Positions 51,072-58,887 of a DNA stretch of 64,000 bases are shown one piece after another. Position 1 is the stretch's first letter; the number at the start of each line of letters is the position of its first letter. The stretch spans positions 1,178,001 to 1,242,000 of the forward strand of contig OZ244898.1 in the NCBI GenBank assembly GCA_965221585.1. The letters are read 5' to 3'. Origin of the DNA: VXYK01 sp965221585 (lineage in GTDB: Bacteria > Actinomycetota > Acidimicrobiia > Acidimicrobiales > Aldehydirespiratoraceae). Below the pieces are notes generated by a model. That model had not been told where the DNA came from. It did no database searches and saw nothing but the letters and a program-made list of their open reading frames with translations. A program made the translations under genes and the position numbers.

Positions 51072-51917
51072 TTGTCCCAGCGATTTGGCCTTCAACTGCA
51101 GGCGCTGTCGAGCGCTGCGGATCAGGTGCTCGTACTTGGCGACCTGCTTGCTCGTCGAACACCGGAGGGGCAGTTCACGGCCGCCCAGATCACGAGCGCC
51201 TTCTACGACTTGAGCGTTCCGCCACCCGGAAACGTGGGCACGATGCTGGGTGCCCTTCGGAAGCGTGGGCACGTTTTGCGGCATCCGGTCGGTCTTTGGG
51301 GGCTGACTCCTTTGGGCGCAGAGGCTGTTCTCGACCTCGGTCTTGAGGTCGCCTCGGAGGTCGAGCGGCACACTGTGCCCCAGGACGGCGCTGAGTTTGC
51401 ACATGTCGATCACACCGTGATCCCGAGCTGGGCGGCTCCGCCTCGGTGGCTCCCCGGGATTCGTCGGCTCCAGGAGCGCCATCCTTTCGAGCAGAACGTG
51501 TTCTGCATGACGCGGTTTCCGAGCGAGGGCGACATCCCGGATCCGGTTGCCGACGCCATCGAGGTTGCGCGTGAAGTCCTGGCGGGCTACTCCCTCACGT
51601 TGCATCTGGCGTCGGATGCAATCGTCGAAGACGACCTGCTCGGGAACGTGGGTGCCTATATGTGGGCCTGTCGGTACGGCTTGGCAATCGTCGAGGATCG
51701 CGTGGGACGCGACCTCAACTACAACGCCGTCATCGAGGTCGGCGGCATGATCGTCACCGGCCGTCGCTGCACGATCCTGAAAGACCACTCAGCACCGAGC
51801 CTGCCGACAGACTTGGCGGGTCAGATCTACCGCGCAGTGGACCTCGATGACCTCGACACAGTCAGTGCAAGCCTGCACGACTGGGCGGGTTCCGATCTGG
51901 GCCTCTCTTCGCGATAG
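51072..51917 (+). CDS. Winged-helix plus TIR-like nucleotide-binding domain protein
   Basis: 281 residues. The N-terminal ~90 look like a winged helix (FTAAQITSAFYDLSVPPPGN, LRKRGHVLRHPVGLWGLTPL). From ~145 there is a flavodoxin-like alpha/beta domain: QNVFCMTRFPSEGDIPDPVA, LHLASDAIVEDDLLGNVGAY, GLAIVEDRVGRDLNYNAVIE and GGMIVTGRRCTILKD. The order resembles predicted TIR-like nucleotide-binding effector domains in which a strand, an [IV]-x-D/E-x segment and an N-x-N..E-x-G loop form the site. Such domains act in NAD+-linked antiphage defence; the assignment here is by pattern only. Confidence 0.65.
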   Translation: MSQRFGLQLQALSSAADQVLVLGDLLARRTPEGQFTAAQITSAFYDLSVPPPGNVGTMLGALRKRGHVLRHPVGLWGLTPLGAEAVLDLGLEVASEVERHTVPQDGAEFAHVDHTVIPSWAAPPRWLPGIRRLQERHPFEQNVFCMTRFPSEGDIPDPVADAIEVAREVLAGYSLTLHLASDAIVEDDLLGNVGAYMWACRYGLAIVEDRVGRDLNYNAVIEVGGMIVTGRRCTILKDHSAPSLPTDLAGQIYRAVDLDDLDTVSASLHDWAGSDLGLSSR

Positions 51918-52290
51918 CCGCAGTCTCCGGTCGCAGCTTCCGCGGTCGTCATGAGGAGGGACGGCGGATCTGTTGTGACCTCCGTGTGACCACGGGCGTA
52001 ATTCACGCCCGAATGTCGAAACCTCAGGCCAGTAGCAAACATGCTCTGACCTAGGGGTTTCTCGTTGTGGGGGATTAGCCACCTGCCTCAACCTGCACAG
52101 TTGCACGGTCGCTCCAGAGGATTCCACATTTTGGCAGGGGGGCATTTCACATTTTTTGTTGCCCACCACCTGGGAATAACTCTGCACCCCGGCCCCCACG
52201 CCGTCGGCAACCAAAAAGTCCACGAATCAACTATCCGTTGTGCAAGGGGTAACGGCGACCTGAGGACAGTGTTTCTGCCCAGTTCTCAAC
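51918..52290. other. Intergenic stretch, no supported gene
   Basis: About 370 bp after the TIR-like gene. Sequence is relatively AT-richer around 52130-52180 with no open frame of note; no terminator hairpin was recognised. Confidence 0.5.
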
Positions 52291-52294
52291 TGTC

Positions 52295-52483
52295 ATCGCA
52301 GCATTCGCGAAGCCGACTTTCGAACGGTTTCGGCGCATGCGCCACGCTGCCCAGTATTTCGATCCCGACGATCCTGGGGTGGCCCTGGAAGACGCTCAGT
52401 GGGCGATAGCGACAGCAAAGGCTGCGATCGGGGGGATTCGCAGCTTCAATGAGCGGGGAGATTTGGCTCTGTTTGTTCTCTAG
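52295..52483 (+). pseudogene. C-terminal fragment of a HEPN-like protein
   Basis: A plus-strand frame ending TAG 52481-52483 reads FAKPTFERFRRMRHAAQYFD, then PDDPGVALEDAQWAIATAKA. The R-x-x-A-x-Y..P....A..A...A pattern is that of the final helices of HEPN domains, which pair with MNT nucleotidyltransferases. The upstream part is missing or scrambled. Its end overlaps the convergent nucleotidyltransferase gene. Confidence 0.4.
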
Positions 52484-53055
52484 ATCTCCACAAGCGGTCG
52501 TTGTGTGACTGTGGCGTGGAAGTTGCCGGTCCCAACGGCGAGCCAAGCAGCGGGCCGTATGGTGGCCTGAACGGGTCGCCCGAGTCTCTGCTCGGCGGTG
52601 GAGAGCGCCTCGTAGAGGGCATCACGGTCTGGGGAGCCGAGGAGCAGCAAGTCGATGTCTCCGACAGGACGCTCGTTGTCATCGCCTGTGAGACTCGCGG
52701 CCCACGACCCGAATATGTAGGCAGATTCAATTCCGTCCACGGGGGACAGAGCCTCGGCGAGGACTTGCGGCGGTCCGAACGCCTTGATGAGCACCTCTGC
52801 GAGACCCTTGAAGTACGGGCTCTCCATATTGGCCCGCACAAGCCTGGTGTTGCCGATCTTGCGGCTCTCCACCAGACCCGCCGATTCGGCACGCTCGATC
52901 TCGCGGTGGACGGAACTCACTGGCATACTCAACTGGGCAGCGAGATCGGTCAGGCTGGACTCGATATCTGTATTGCCGAGGACCAACGTGAGCAATTCAG
53001 CCTGTTGCCGCGATCGAAAGATCGGCAGCAGACTCGGCGTTGATCCTTTTTCCAT
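52480..53055 (-). CDS. Winged-helix nucleotidyltransferase (MNT-like)
   Basis: 191 residues from ATG 53055. Residues ~20-75 form an ArsR/MarR-like winged helix (SSLTDLAAQLSMPVSSVHRE, KIGNTRLVRAN). The second half is a minimal nucleotidyltransferase with AYIFGSWAASLTGDDNERPV and GDIDLLLLGSPDR, the G-S..D-x-D signature of Pol-beta-type enzymes. Related proteins are antitoxins that AMPylate HEPN toxins or regulators acting on their own promoter. The HEPN partner here is only a remnant on the other strand. Confidence 0.85.
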   Translation of the reverse strand: MEKGSTPSLLPIFRSRQQAELLTLVLGNTDIESSLTDLAAQLSMPVSSVHREIERAESAGLVESRKIGNTRLVRANMESPYFKGLAEVLIKAFGPPQVLAEALSPVDGIESAYIFGSWAASLTGDDNERPVGDIDLLLLGSPDRDALYEALSTAEQRLGRPVQATIRPAAWLAVGTGNFHATVTQRPLVEI

Positions 53056-53060
53056 AAATA

Positions 53061-53091
53061 TGAAAGTATATTCCAGAATGTAGAACTTTCA
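53061..53091. promoter_or_regulatory. Inverted repeat upstream of the nucleotidyltransferase gene
   Basis: TGAAAGT (53061-53067) and ACTTTCA (53085-53091) are perfect 7-bp arms 17 bp apart in an AT-rich patch immediately before the minus-strand start at 53055. The centre distance fits an operator for the winged-helix protein encoded next to it. Confidence 0.45.
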
Positions 53092-53139
53092 AACGTGTGG
53101 ACGATGGAATCCGCCGACTGTCGGAGCAACGGCGTGTTG

Positions 53140-54270
53140 CTAGTGGTTGTACCAGCCGGTGCCGAAGATGATGTCGCCTTGGCGGAAGCCGCGAATGCGC
53201 ATGGATGTGGGACCGGTGCCTTCGGGGTTGTCTTCGTGGGTGATCCATGCGGGTATGGCCCCGGCGTCGAGGATTGCGGGTCCGAGCAGGTCGGTGATGT
53301 CGGCGCCGATGTAGGAGACGTCGTTGTGGAAGACGATGGTCCCGTCGGGCTCGGCATAGAACCCCAGCCACGTTCCCGCAGCGGCGTCGGCGGCGTTGTT
53401 GTAGTACTCGACGGTCTGCTGGAGGCCGCCGGACAGATTCTGGGAGTCCGTGAAGTAGGAGATGGTCTCCTCGAGGCTCGTGGAGCCCAGCCGGTCCGCG
53501 ATCTCGGCGACGAGGTCGACGATGAAGTCGTCGACGTTGATGTACCAGCCCGACCCGAACAGCAGCCCGTCGTGGCGCACCACCCAGGCGTTCTTGAGCT
53601 CGAAGTCGCTGGTGCTGTCCTCGCCGATGCTGCCGCTGGCCGGGTTGCGGTACACGTACCCGACCCACTTGCCCGCCTCGGTGGCTTCGAGCATGTCCGG
53701 GCCGAACTCGTACCCGTTGGCGTCGGTGCCGACCCAGCCGTTCAAGTCCAGGCCCAGCCGGTCGGACTCGTAGTGGCCGATCAAGGTGTCCTCAGCATCG
53801 ACGACGAACACGTACCACTGCCCCTCCACGTTCGCGGGGTCGTTCACATGCTCCAACAGCGCTTCCAGGCCCGCCTGCCGGTACAGCTCGATGGCCTCGT
53901 TGACCACCACCTGGGTGTAGGCTGCGGGATCGGCTTGGGGATCGGTCCCCGGATCCTCCTGCTCGGGGCCGACGCTCCCGGTCTCGTCGGCGATGGCTAT
54001 GGCGTCGCGAATCGCCTCTTGCACCTGCTCCATCGTTACCCCGTCCGGCCTGGAATCCAGCTCCTCCGACGCGGCCCGGATCGCCGCTTCCATTTCGGCC
54101 GCGGAGATGCCCGTCCCCGAGTCTGGCATGTCCGCGATCGCCTCTTCGACCACCTGCTCTACCTCGGCCCTCGACAGGCCGTTGTCACCGCCGCAGCCGG
54201 ATACCACAAGACCCACGCATGCGACCACACCGGCCCAAACCGCGCCTCGTCTCAGCACTCGACGCCCCAT
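53140..54270 (-). CDS. Lipoprotein with Cache-like sensory domains
   Basis: 376 residues from ATG 54270. The signal peptide ends with lipobox LVVSGC, so the product is anchored outside the membrane. A coiled, acidic region (~35-95, with AEVEQVVEEAIADMP repeats) follows. Then come two related segments ending GLLFGSGWYIN and DIIFGTGWYNH, each preceded by strands typical of Cache domains (WYVFVVDAEDTLIGHYESD; TWLGFYAEPDGTIVFHND). No signalling output domain is present. It may be a ligand-binding lipoprotein working with a separate kinase or transporter. Confidence 0.75.
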   Translation of the reverse strand: MGRRVLRRGAVWAGVVACVGLVVSGCGGDNGLSRAEVEQVVEEAIADMPDSGTGISAAEMEAAIRAASEELDSRPDGVTMEQVQEAIRDAIAIADETGSVGPEQEDPGTDPQADPAAYTQVVVNEAIELYRQAGLEALLEHVNDPANVEGQWYVFVVDAEDTLIGHYESDRLGLDLNGWVGTDANGYEFGPDMLEATEAGKWVGYVYRNPASGSIGEDSTSDFELKNAWVVRHDGLLFGSGWYINVDDFIVDLVAEIADRLGSTSLEETISYFTDSQNLSGGLQQTVEYYNNAADAAAGTWLGFYAEPDGTIVFHNDVSYIGADITDLLGPAILDAGAIPAWITHEDNPEGTGPTSMRIRGFRQGDIIFGTGWYNH

Positions 54271-54475
54271 GGCGTGCCAAGCAACCGTCGCAACCGACCC
54301 CAAAGGGAGCGAGCCGATACCAACACCAAGAGCACTTCCTCTGCGCATGGGGGCCAACTATATACGAGGCATCCCTCATGTTATGCAGGCGGACCCTCCC
54401 GTTTCCAGGGTGGTGACGTTTCCAGGGCGTTCAGCGGGCGATGGCGGCCCGGCGGGTGCCACGAAGGCGGCGGGG

Positions 54476-55708
54476 TCACATTCCTCCGGGGCGGTTTGAG
54501 CAGTAGAAGTCCATGGGCTTGGAATAGGGCTGCCACTGGCCGTCGACCCTGGGCCGGACGCGGACATGGAAAGCGCCCGGGCCCGCGTCTCCGGCGCCGG
54601 TAATCGTTCCGGTCAGATAGTTGACTGTGAGCGTGGCCCCCGCCGCGAGGCCGTAGCGGCCGGTGCTGACCAAGGTCTGGCGGGTTCCGAACTGGATGTT
54701 GAATCGGGCGCCGCTGAACACTTTCTTCAGGTTAGACGGTGTATGGATGTGGTAGTCCCACCGGTCGGCGCCGACCACCTCCCAACTGCCTGGACTGCTT
54801 TCGGTGCGGTCAATCCAGTCGACATAGAAGCGAAGGGTCTGGCTGCAATCGTGGTTTCCCAGGGCGTTGCCGATGCCTTGGGGGGGAGTGCTGTTGAAGT
54901 TCTCGGTGAAGTACCCCCCGACTTCGGTGATCACAGGATCTCGGTCCAGGATCGTGGGCTCGCACTTGTTGTCGCGCTCAGGGTCGGTCATGTCGTACAC
55001 GTAGTCGCTCAAGCTGCCGTGGGGCGTGTATTGGCCGTCCGTCTCCATGATCTGGCCGTCCTGGTCAAGCCTCACCCGCTGGAAGCTGACCGTGAACGTC
55101 TCATCATGCTCGGCGATGTCGTCGGATTCGATGTAATAGAAGAGTGACCCGACGGCCGCCTCTATGACTTCGCCGGTCGATACCTCGGTGAGGACCACCC
55201 TGTCGTCGGCATCGCGCTGAACGGTCCTTCCAGGGGGAACAATGGGATCACCGCTTGCGTCGAGGTCCGCGGTGTCCCCGTTGTCGAGCACCGCCACCGT
55301 CTTGAAGTCGTTACCGGACACACCAGCGACTACAGCAGTCTGGACTAGGCCGTGGTTGGTGCTTAATTCAAGGTCGGCATCGCTCGTCGTTCCGTGCTCC
55401 CATGTGACTACCAAGCCCTCCTTGTAGACACCGCCGTCGCTACCGGTCGGTCCGTGCCCGGTCTGCATGATCGTGATCCGGAATTGTCTCTCACCGCTGG
55501 CGGGCTCGTAGAACTCCTCCTCTTCTGAGCACTCCATCCAATACTTGTAGCCCTCATGGTCGGCGTGCGCCGACGGCGCCGCCTCCAGCCCCAGCCATAC
55601 ACCCAAGCCAGCCGAGGCGAGCGCCATCACGATCAACGACCGACCGAGGCGAGACAAGGTCACCCCCCTTCTCAGGGACGAATCCCAGTGGATAGCTGGC
55701 TTTCGCAT
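54476..55708 (-). CDS. Exported protein of unknown function
   Basis: 410 residues from ATG 55708 (GGAGG eight bases upstream). A basic N-terminus and hydrophobic stretch (SLIVMALASAGLGVWLGLEA) end in APSAHADHEG, a typical signal-peptidase site. The mature protein is rich in Asp, Gly and aromatic residues and is likely all-beta, with four or more cysteines. The segment DIAEHDETFTVSF resembles Calx-beta-like extracellular repeats; otherwise no family known. It is the last gene before the tRNA cluster. Confidence 0.65.
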   Translation of the reverse strand: MRKPAIHWDSSLRRGVTLSRLGRSLIVMALASAGLGVWLGLEAAPSAHADHEGYKYWMECSEEEEFYEPASGERQFRITIMQTGHGPTGSDGGVYKEGLVVTWEHGTTSDADLELSTNHGLVQTAVVAGVSGNDFKTVAVLDNGDTADLDASGDPIVPPGRTVQRDADDRVVLTEVSTGEVIEAAVGSLFYYIESDDIAEHDETFTVSFQRVRLDQDGQIMETDGQYTPHGSLSDYVYDMTDPERDNKCEPTILDRDPVITEVGGYFTENFNSTPPQGIGNALGNHDCSQTLRFYVDWIDRTESSPGSWEVVGADRWDYHIHTPSNLKKVFSGARFNIQFGTRQTLVSTGRYGLAAGATLTVNYLTGTITGAGDAGPGAFHVRVRPRVDGQWQPYSKPMDFYCSNRPGGM

Positions 55709-55971
55709 CAACAACACCTCCTAGTGAACTCACCAACATCGCCGTGCTGGCCAAAAGCTCAAGACATGAGTGTAACCTCAGTTTCGTCACCCTGGCAACT
55801 GTGCAGCGGCCGGGATCGCCGCGCGCCAACACCCGTGCGACGCTCGCTGACACCTTCAAAGGTGGCGTGAAACGGGCCAAACCCGGTGCAAACCGATCGA
55901 AACCACCCGGACACGGCTACGGCCAGCTAAATGGCTAACCCAAACCGAAAAAAGTGGCTGACACCCTGTTG

Positions 55972-56045
55972 TACACCCCCTGGGACTCGAACCCAGAACC
56001 TGCGGATTAAGAGTCCGTTGCTCTACCAAATTGAGCTAGAGGTGC
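55972..56045 (-). tRNA. tRNA-Lys (CTT)
   Basis: Acceptor GCACCTC pairs with GGGGTGT, D-arm starts TAGCTC, anticodon loop CTCTTAA gives CTT, T-arm CTGGG-TTCGAGT-CCCAG. CCA is not encoded. Confidence 0.95.
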
Positions 56046-56071
56046 GCGGAAAAGCCGGAGGCGATTCTACG

Positions 56072-56146
56072 GGTGAACGAGGGGACTCGAACCCCCGACC
56101 TCCTGGACCACAACCAGGCGCTCTAACCAACTGAGCTACGCCCACC
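56072..56146 (-). tRNA. tRNA-His (GTG)
   Basis: Anticodon loop TTGTGGT gives GTG. The acceptor GTGGGCG/CGTTCAC has an extra G at position -1 facing discriminator C, the histidine identity feature. CCA is not encoded. Confidence 0.95.
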
Positions 56147-56234
56147 ATGTCAACCCCGAACCGGGCCGGTGGCCCGTTTCGATGGTCAGACAACGAGTGT
56201 ACCGGAGTTGTGGTACCCGGCGTACGATTAATCT

Positions 56235-56308
56235 GCCTCCGTAGCTCAACTGGATAGAGCAGCGAGCTTCTACCTCGCAGGTTGCAGGTTCGAGTCCTGT
56301 CGGAGGTG
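56235..56308 (+). tRNA. tRNA-Arg (TCT)
   Basis: Acceptor GCCTCCG/CGGAGGT, D-arm TAGCTCAACTGGATAGAGCA, anticodon loop CTTCTAC gives TCT (reads AGA/AGG), T-arm GCAGG-TTCGAGT-CCTGT. CCA is not encoded. Confidence 0.95.
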
Positions 56309-56321
56309 CTGTGCTGTGCTT

Positions 56322-56416
56322 TCGCCGGGCGCAGCCGGAGCCGCGGTTGCTGTCGCCGGGGTGTGAGGTGGGGCGTAGCCGGAGCCCTGGTTGATTTCGC
56401 CGGGCGTGGCCGGTGG
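56322..56416. repeat. Dispersed intergenic GC-rich repeat, copies 4-6
   Basis: Three diverged copies of the CGCCGGGCGYAGCCGGAGCC core lie in tandem behind tRNA-Arg (about 56322-56346, 56371-56390 and 56397-56416). Confidence 0.7.
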
Positions 56417-56466
56417 TGTACGACTCGGTAGAGCAGGCCGGCCCCGTTCGATACGAGCGCGTCCGC

Positions 56467-56763
56467 TCACGCGTGTTGCGGGCGCTCAGCTTCTTTGACG
56501 TCTAGGAATCTGCGCAAAGCCTCGCGGATGATCTCACTTGTCGTCGTGCCGTCGGTCTCAGCACGGGCTTTGACCGCCGCTCGCAGTTCTGGATCGATGC
56601 GCACCGGCACCACTTCAGCCGGCCCCGAGCCGATGGCGGGTCGGCCTCTGCGCCGCTTGCGCAGCGCCTCAACGTCGTAGTCGCTGGTCTCGACTTCTTC
56701 GGCGATGGCGTCAAGGTCGGCCTCGGAGAGGATGCGGCCGGTGTTCGTCTTGTAGGTGGTCAC
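56467..56763 (-). CDS. Ribbon-helix-helix antitoxin
   Basis: 98 residues. The N-terminal half is acidic (LDAIAEEVETSDYD) and the C-terminal half is a CopG-like ribbon-helix-helix: EVVPVRIDPELRAAVKARAE, TTTSEIIREALRRFLD. The strand with V-P-V-R-I would contact DNA. The GTG start overlaps the toxin stop by 4 bp, toxin first, as in BrnT/BrnA-like order. Confidence 0.85.
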   Translation of the reverse strand: MTTYKTNTGRILSEADLDAIAEEVETSDYDVEALRKRRRGRPAIGSGPAEVVPVRIDPELRAAVKARAETDGTTTSEIIREALRRFLDVKEAERPQHA

Positions 56764-57026
56764 GGTTGTTCGCCTTGCGTCGGGAGGAGTGCGTAGAACG
56801 TTGGGCGTAGCGGCATTGCATGAATCACCATCGCGGGGCCGCCGTCGCGTTCGAGCCAGACGATCTCCAGCAGGTTCCCCGCCCGGTCAGCACCGATGGC
56901 GAGGACCCTGGGCGGATCGGTGGCCGGATCGAGTTCGACAACGGTAAGGGCGTGTTCAAGCCCGTGCAGGATCGCATCGCGGTCGAGGTCGTGCTTGAAC
57001 GCGGAGCGGTGGAACTCGACACGCAT
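56760..57026 (-). CDS. Small toxin-like protein (BrnT/DUF-type)
   Basis: 88 residues, MRVEFHRSAFKHDLDRDAIL, with VLAIGADRAGNLLEIVWLER and AMPLRPTFYALLP. The pattern of an N-terminal strand, a His/Lys helix, and I-G-x-D-x-x-G-x-L-E-V strands is that of small BrnT/RelE-fold-like toxins paired with ribbon-helix-helix antitoxins. AT-rich sequence upstream may hold its promoter. RNase activity is inferred. Confidence 0.75.
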   Translation of the reverse strand: MRVEFHRSAFKHDLDRDAILHGLEHALTVVELDPATDPPRVLAIGADRAGNLLEIVWLERDGGPAMVIHAMPLRPTFYALLPTQGEQP

Positions 57027-57165
57027 ATTATTGTAACACGAAACCCTGGGGTAGCGCTCCGGTGCAGGGCGCTCCGTAGTGGTGGCGTCGAACGGTTCGG
57101 CTCATGGGCAGACGGTAGGTGAGAGGTGTGACACGCCTGCGTGGGAATCCTCACCTTGCGTTGCT

Positions 57166-57191
57166 TTCGCCGGGTGTGGGTGGAGCCGGGG
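57166..57191. repeat. Dispersed GC-rich repeat, degenerate copy 7
   Basis: TCGCCGGGTGTGGGTGGAGC then CGGGGT is a diverged form of the same intergenic element, just before the VOC gene. Confidence 0.45.
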
Positions 57192-57211
57192 TTGGTCGCT
57201 AGGGTCGCGGG

Positions 57212-57592
57212 ATGACGAATCAGGGATTGCAGATTGACTACGTCGAACTTCCAGCACCGGAGTTCGAGGACACCAAGCGGTTCTACACCCGTGTCTTCAG
57301 CTGGGAGTGGACGCAGTACGGCCCGGTGTACGCGGCCTACGAGGGAGGCTCAGTCGAGGTCGGGCTCAACGGCGGGGCAACTCCGGCCCCCGCCCACGCC
57401 CAGGGAGCAGAAGACTCGATCGGCCCGTTGGTGCTGCTCAGCTGCGATGATCTCGAAGCCAGGCAGGCTGAAGTTGTCGCCGCGGGCGGGGTGATCGTGT
57501 CGCCGATCTACCCCTACCCGGGCGGCCGACGGTTCCACTTCGCCGATCCGAGCGGCAATATCTTGGGTTTGTACCAGTCGGACCCGCTATAG
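57212..57592 (+). CDS. VOC-family (glyoxalase/bleomycin-resistance fold) protein
   Basis: 126-residue single VOC module pair: QIDYVELPAPEFEDTKRFYT, VLLSCDDLEARQAEVVAAGG, and GRRFHFADPSGNILGLYQSD, the last being the classic C-terminal strand with Glu/Asp-Pro-x-G-N. Members bind a metal and act on small molecules or sequester drugs. Function unknown; single gene between repeats and the transporter operon. Confidence 0.9.
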   Translation: MTNQGLQIDYVELPAPEFEDTKRFYTRVFSWEWTQYGPVYAAYEGGSVEVGLNGGATPAPAHAQGAEDSIGPLVLLSCDDLEARQAEVVAAGGVIVSPIYPYPGGRRFHFADPSGNILGLYQSDPL

Positions 57593-57619
57593 CAGAACCG
57601 AGAGATTGGAAGACGAGCG

Positions 57620-58801
57620 CTACTCGCCGCCTTCTCGGAGTTCGACCACGATCCGTTCGAAGCCGGAGCCGATCACGTCGACTCCTTGATCGCTCAGGTT
57701 CGCGAGCGCCTCTTCAGCGATGTCGGTGCGATAGGCGCCGTCATCGGGAGCCGCAGCCAGAATCCCCTCGCTTGTGGCAACCTCAACCGTCTGGGCCCAC
57801 AGATCCGGGTCCATCACCCCCGCTCCCAGCGGAGAGGGCCAGATCAAGGAGCTGATCTCATTGAGCTGCCACGCCTGATGCGACTCGCCCAGAGTGGGGA
57901 CGTTGTTGAGAACGATCTCCACGCAGGCCTCAGAGTTGTCCCGGCAATGCGCCCAGCCGCGGATCGAAGCCTCAACGAAGCGCACTGCGACATCGCGGTA
58001 GTCGGCGTCGGTCTCCAATCGGTCAGCGTCGGCCCAGAGGGCGTCCTGGAGCATGGCCGTACCTTCATCGTTCCAGTCGATGACGTTCAGGTCCTCGGGC
58101 TGATAGAGCTCGCCCGTATCGGGGTTGATCGTCTCCAACACCTGCGCGTACTCGTTGTAGATCATGGCTTGTGCCGCGTCGATGTCACCGTTGATCAGCG
58201 CCAGCATGTCGAAGTTCTGCTGCACGAGCGTCACGTCGGAGTCCGGATCGAGTCCGTTCTTGCGAAGCCCGGCCAGCAACTCGAATTCATTGCCGAATCC
58301 CCAGTTGCCCACGGTTCGTCCTTCAAGGTCGCTGACTGAACTGATCCCGGAATCCGCGAATGACACTTGCAACGTTGCGCTTCGCTGGAAGACCTGGGCA
58401 ATGTTGGTGATATTGGCGCCTTCCTCACGTGGTACCAGGCCACGCGGAACCCACGAGACGGCAAAGTCTGCGGCACCAGAATCCAGCACCGAGGCGGGCA
58501 CGATATCGACTCCTCCTTCAAGGATCGTCACATCGAGTCCGACATCGTTGTAGAAGCCGAGATCACGGGCCGCGTAGTAGCCCGCGAACTGAGCCTGAGT
58601 GAACCACTGCAACTGCAGGGTTACCGGCGTCAGTTCGGCCGGTTCGGGCTCGTCGGGCTCAGCGGGTTCGACCGCCTCCTCGCTTTCGGCTGTCTCTGGC
58701 GCCGATTCCGGTTCAGCGTCATCGTCGCCGCAGGCTGCGGCCAGCAGACTCAGCGCCAATAACGGCACCAGTATTTTGGTGAACAGGTGATGTACCTTCA
58801 T
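57620..58801 (-). CDS. ABC transporter substrate-binding lipoprotein (NMT1/ThiY-like)
   Basis: 393 residues from ATG 58801, with GGAGGAATC upstream. The lipoprotein signal ends LSLLAAACG and is followed by an acidic Glu/Pro/Ala linker. The domain is NMT1/ThiY-type: LQLQWFTQAQFAGYYAARDLGF, where the aromatic start binds pyrimidine-like ligands, and GNWGFGNEFELLAGL. Close relatives bind formyl-aminopyrimidine or other ring compounds. It is followed by two permeases and an ATPase, then catabolic genes, suggesting a pyrimidine- or hydantoin-like substrate. Confidence 0.88.
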   Translation of the reverse strand: MKVHHLFTKILVPLLALSLLAAACGDDDAEPESAPETAESEEAVEPAEPDEPEPAELTPVTLQLQWFTQAQFAGYYAARDLGFYNDVGLDVTILEGGVDIVPASVLDSGAADFAVSWVPRGLVPREEGANITNIAQVFQRSATLQVSFADSGISSVSDLEGRTVGNWGFGNEFELLAGLRKNGLDPDSDVTLVQQNFDMLALINGDIDAAQAMIYNEYAQVLETINPDTGELYQPEDLNVIDWNDEGTAMLQDALWADADRLETDADYRDVAVRFVEASIRGWAHCRDNSEACVEIVLNNVPTLGESHQAWQLNEISSLIWPSPLGAGVMDPDLWAQTVEVATSEGILAAAPDDGAYRTDIAEEALANLSDQGVDVIGSGFERIVVELREGGE

Positions 58802-58887
58802 GATTCCTCCAAGATCAGATGAAGATCGAAGACCTTGAAGGCCCTGGATCCAACGAACTTGAACGACACCAAGCCGGGTCAGGATCC

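Noticed and set aside
53095..54603. 502-codon plus-strand frame opposite the Cache-like lipoprotein
   Set aside because: Composition dominated by Val/Gly/Asp shadow codons; the minus strand has a clear signal peptide and lipobox.
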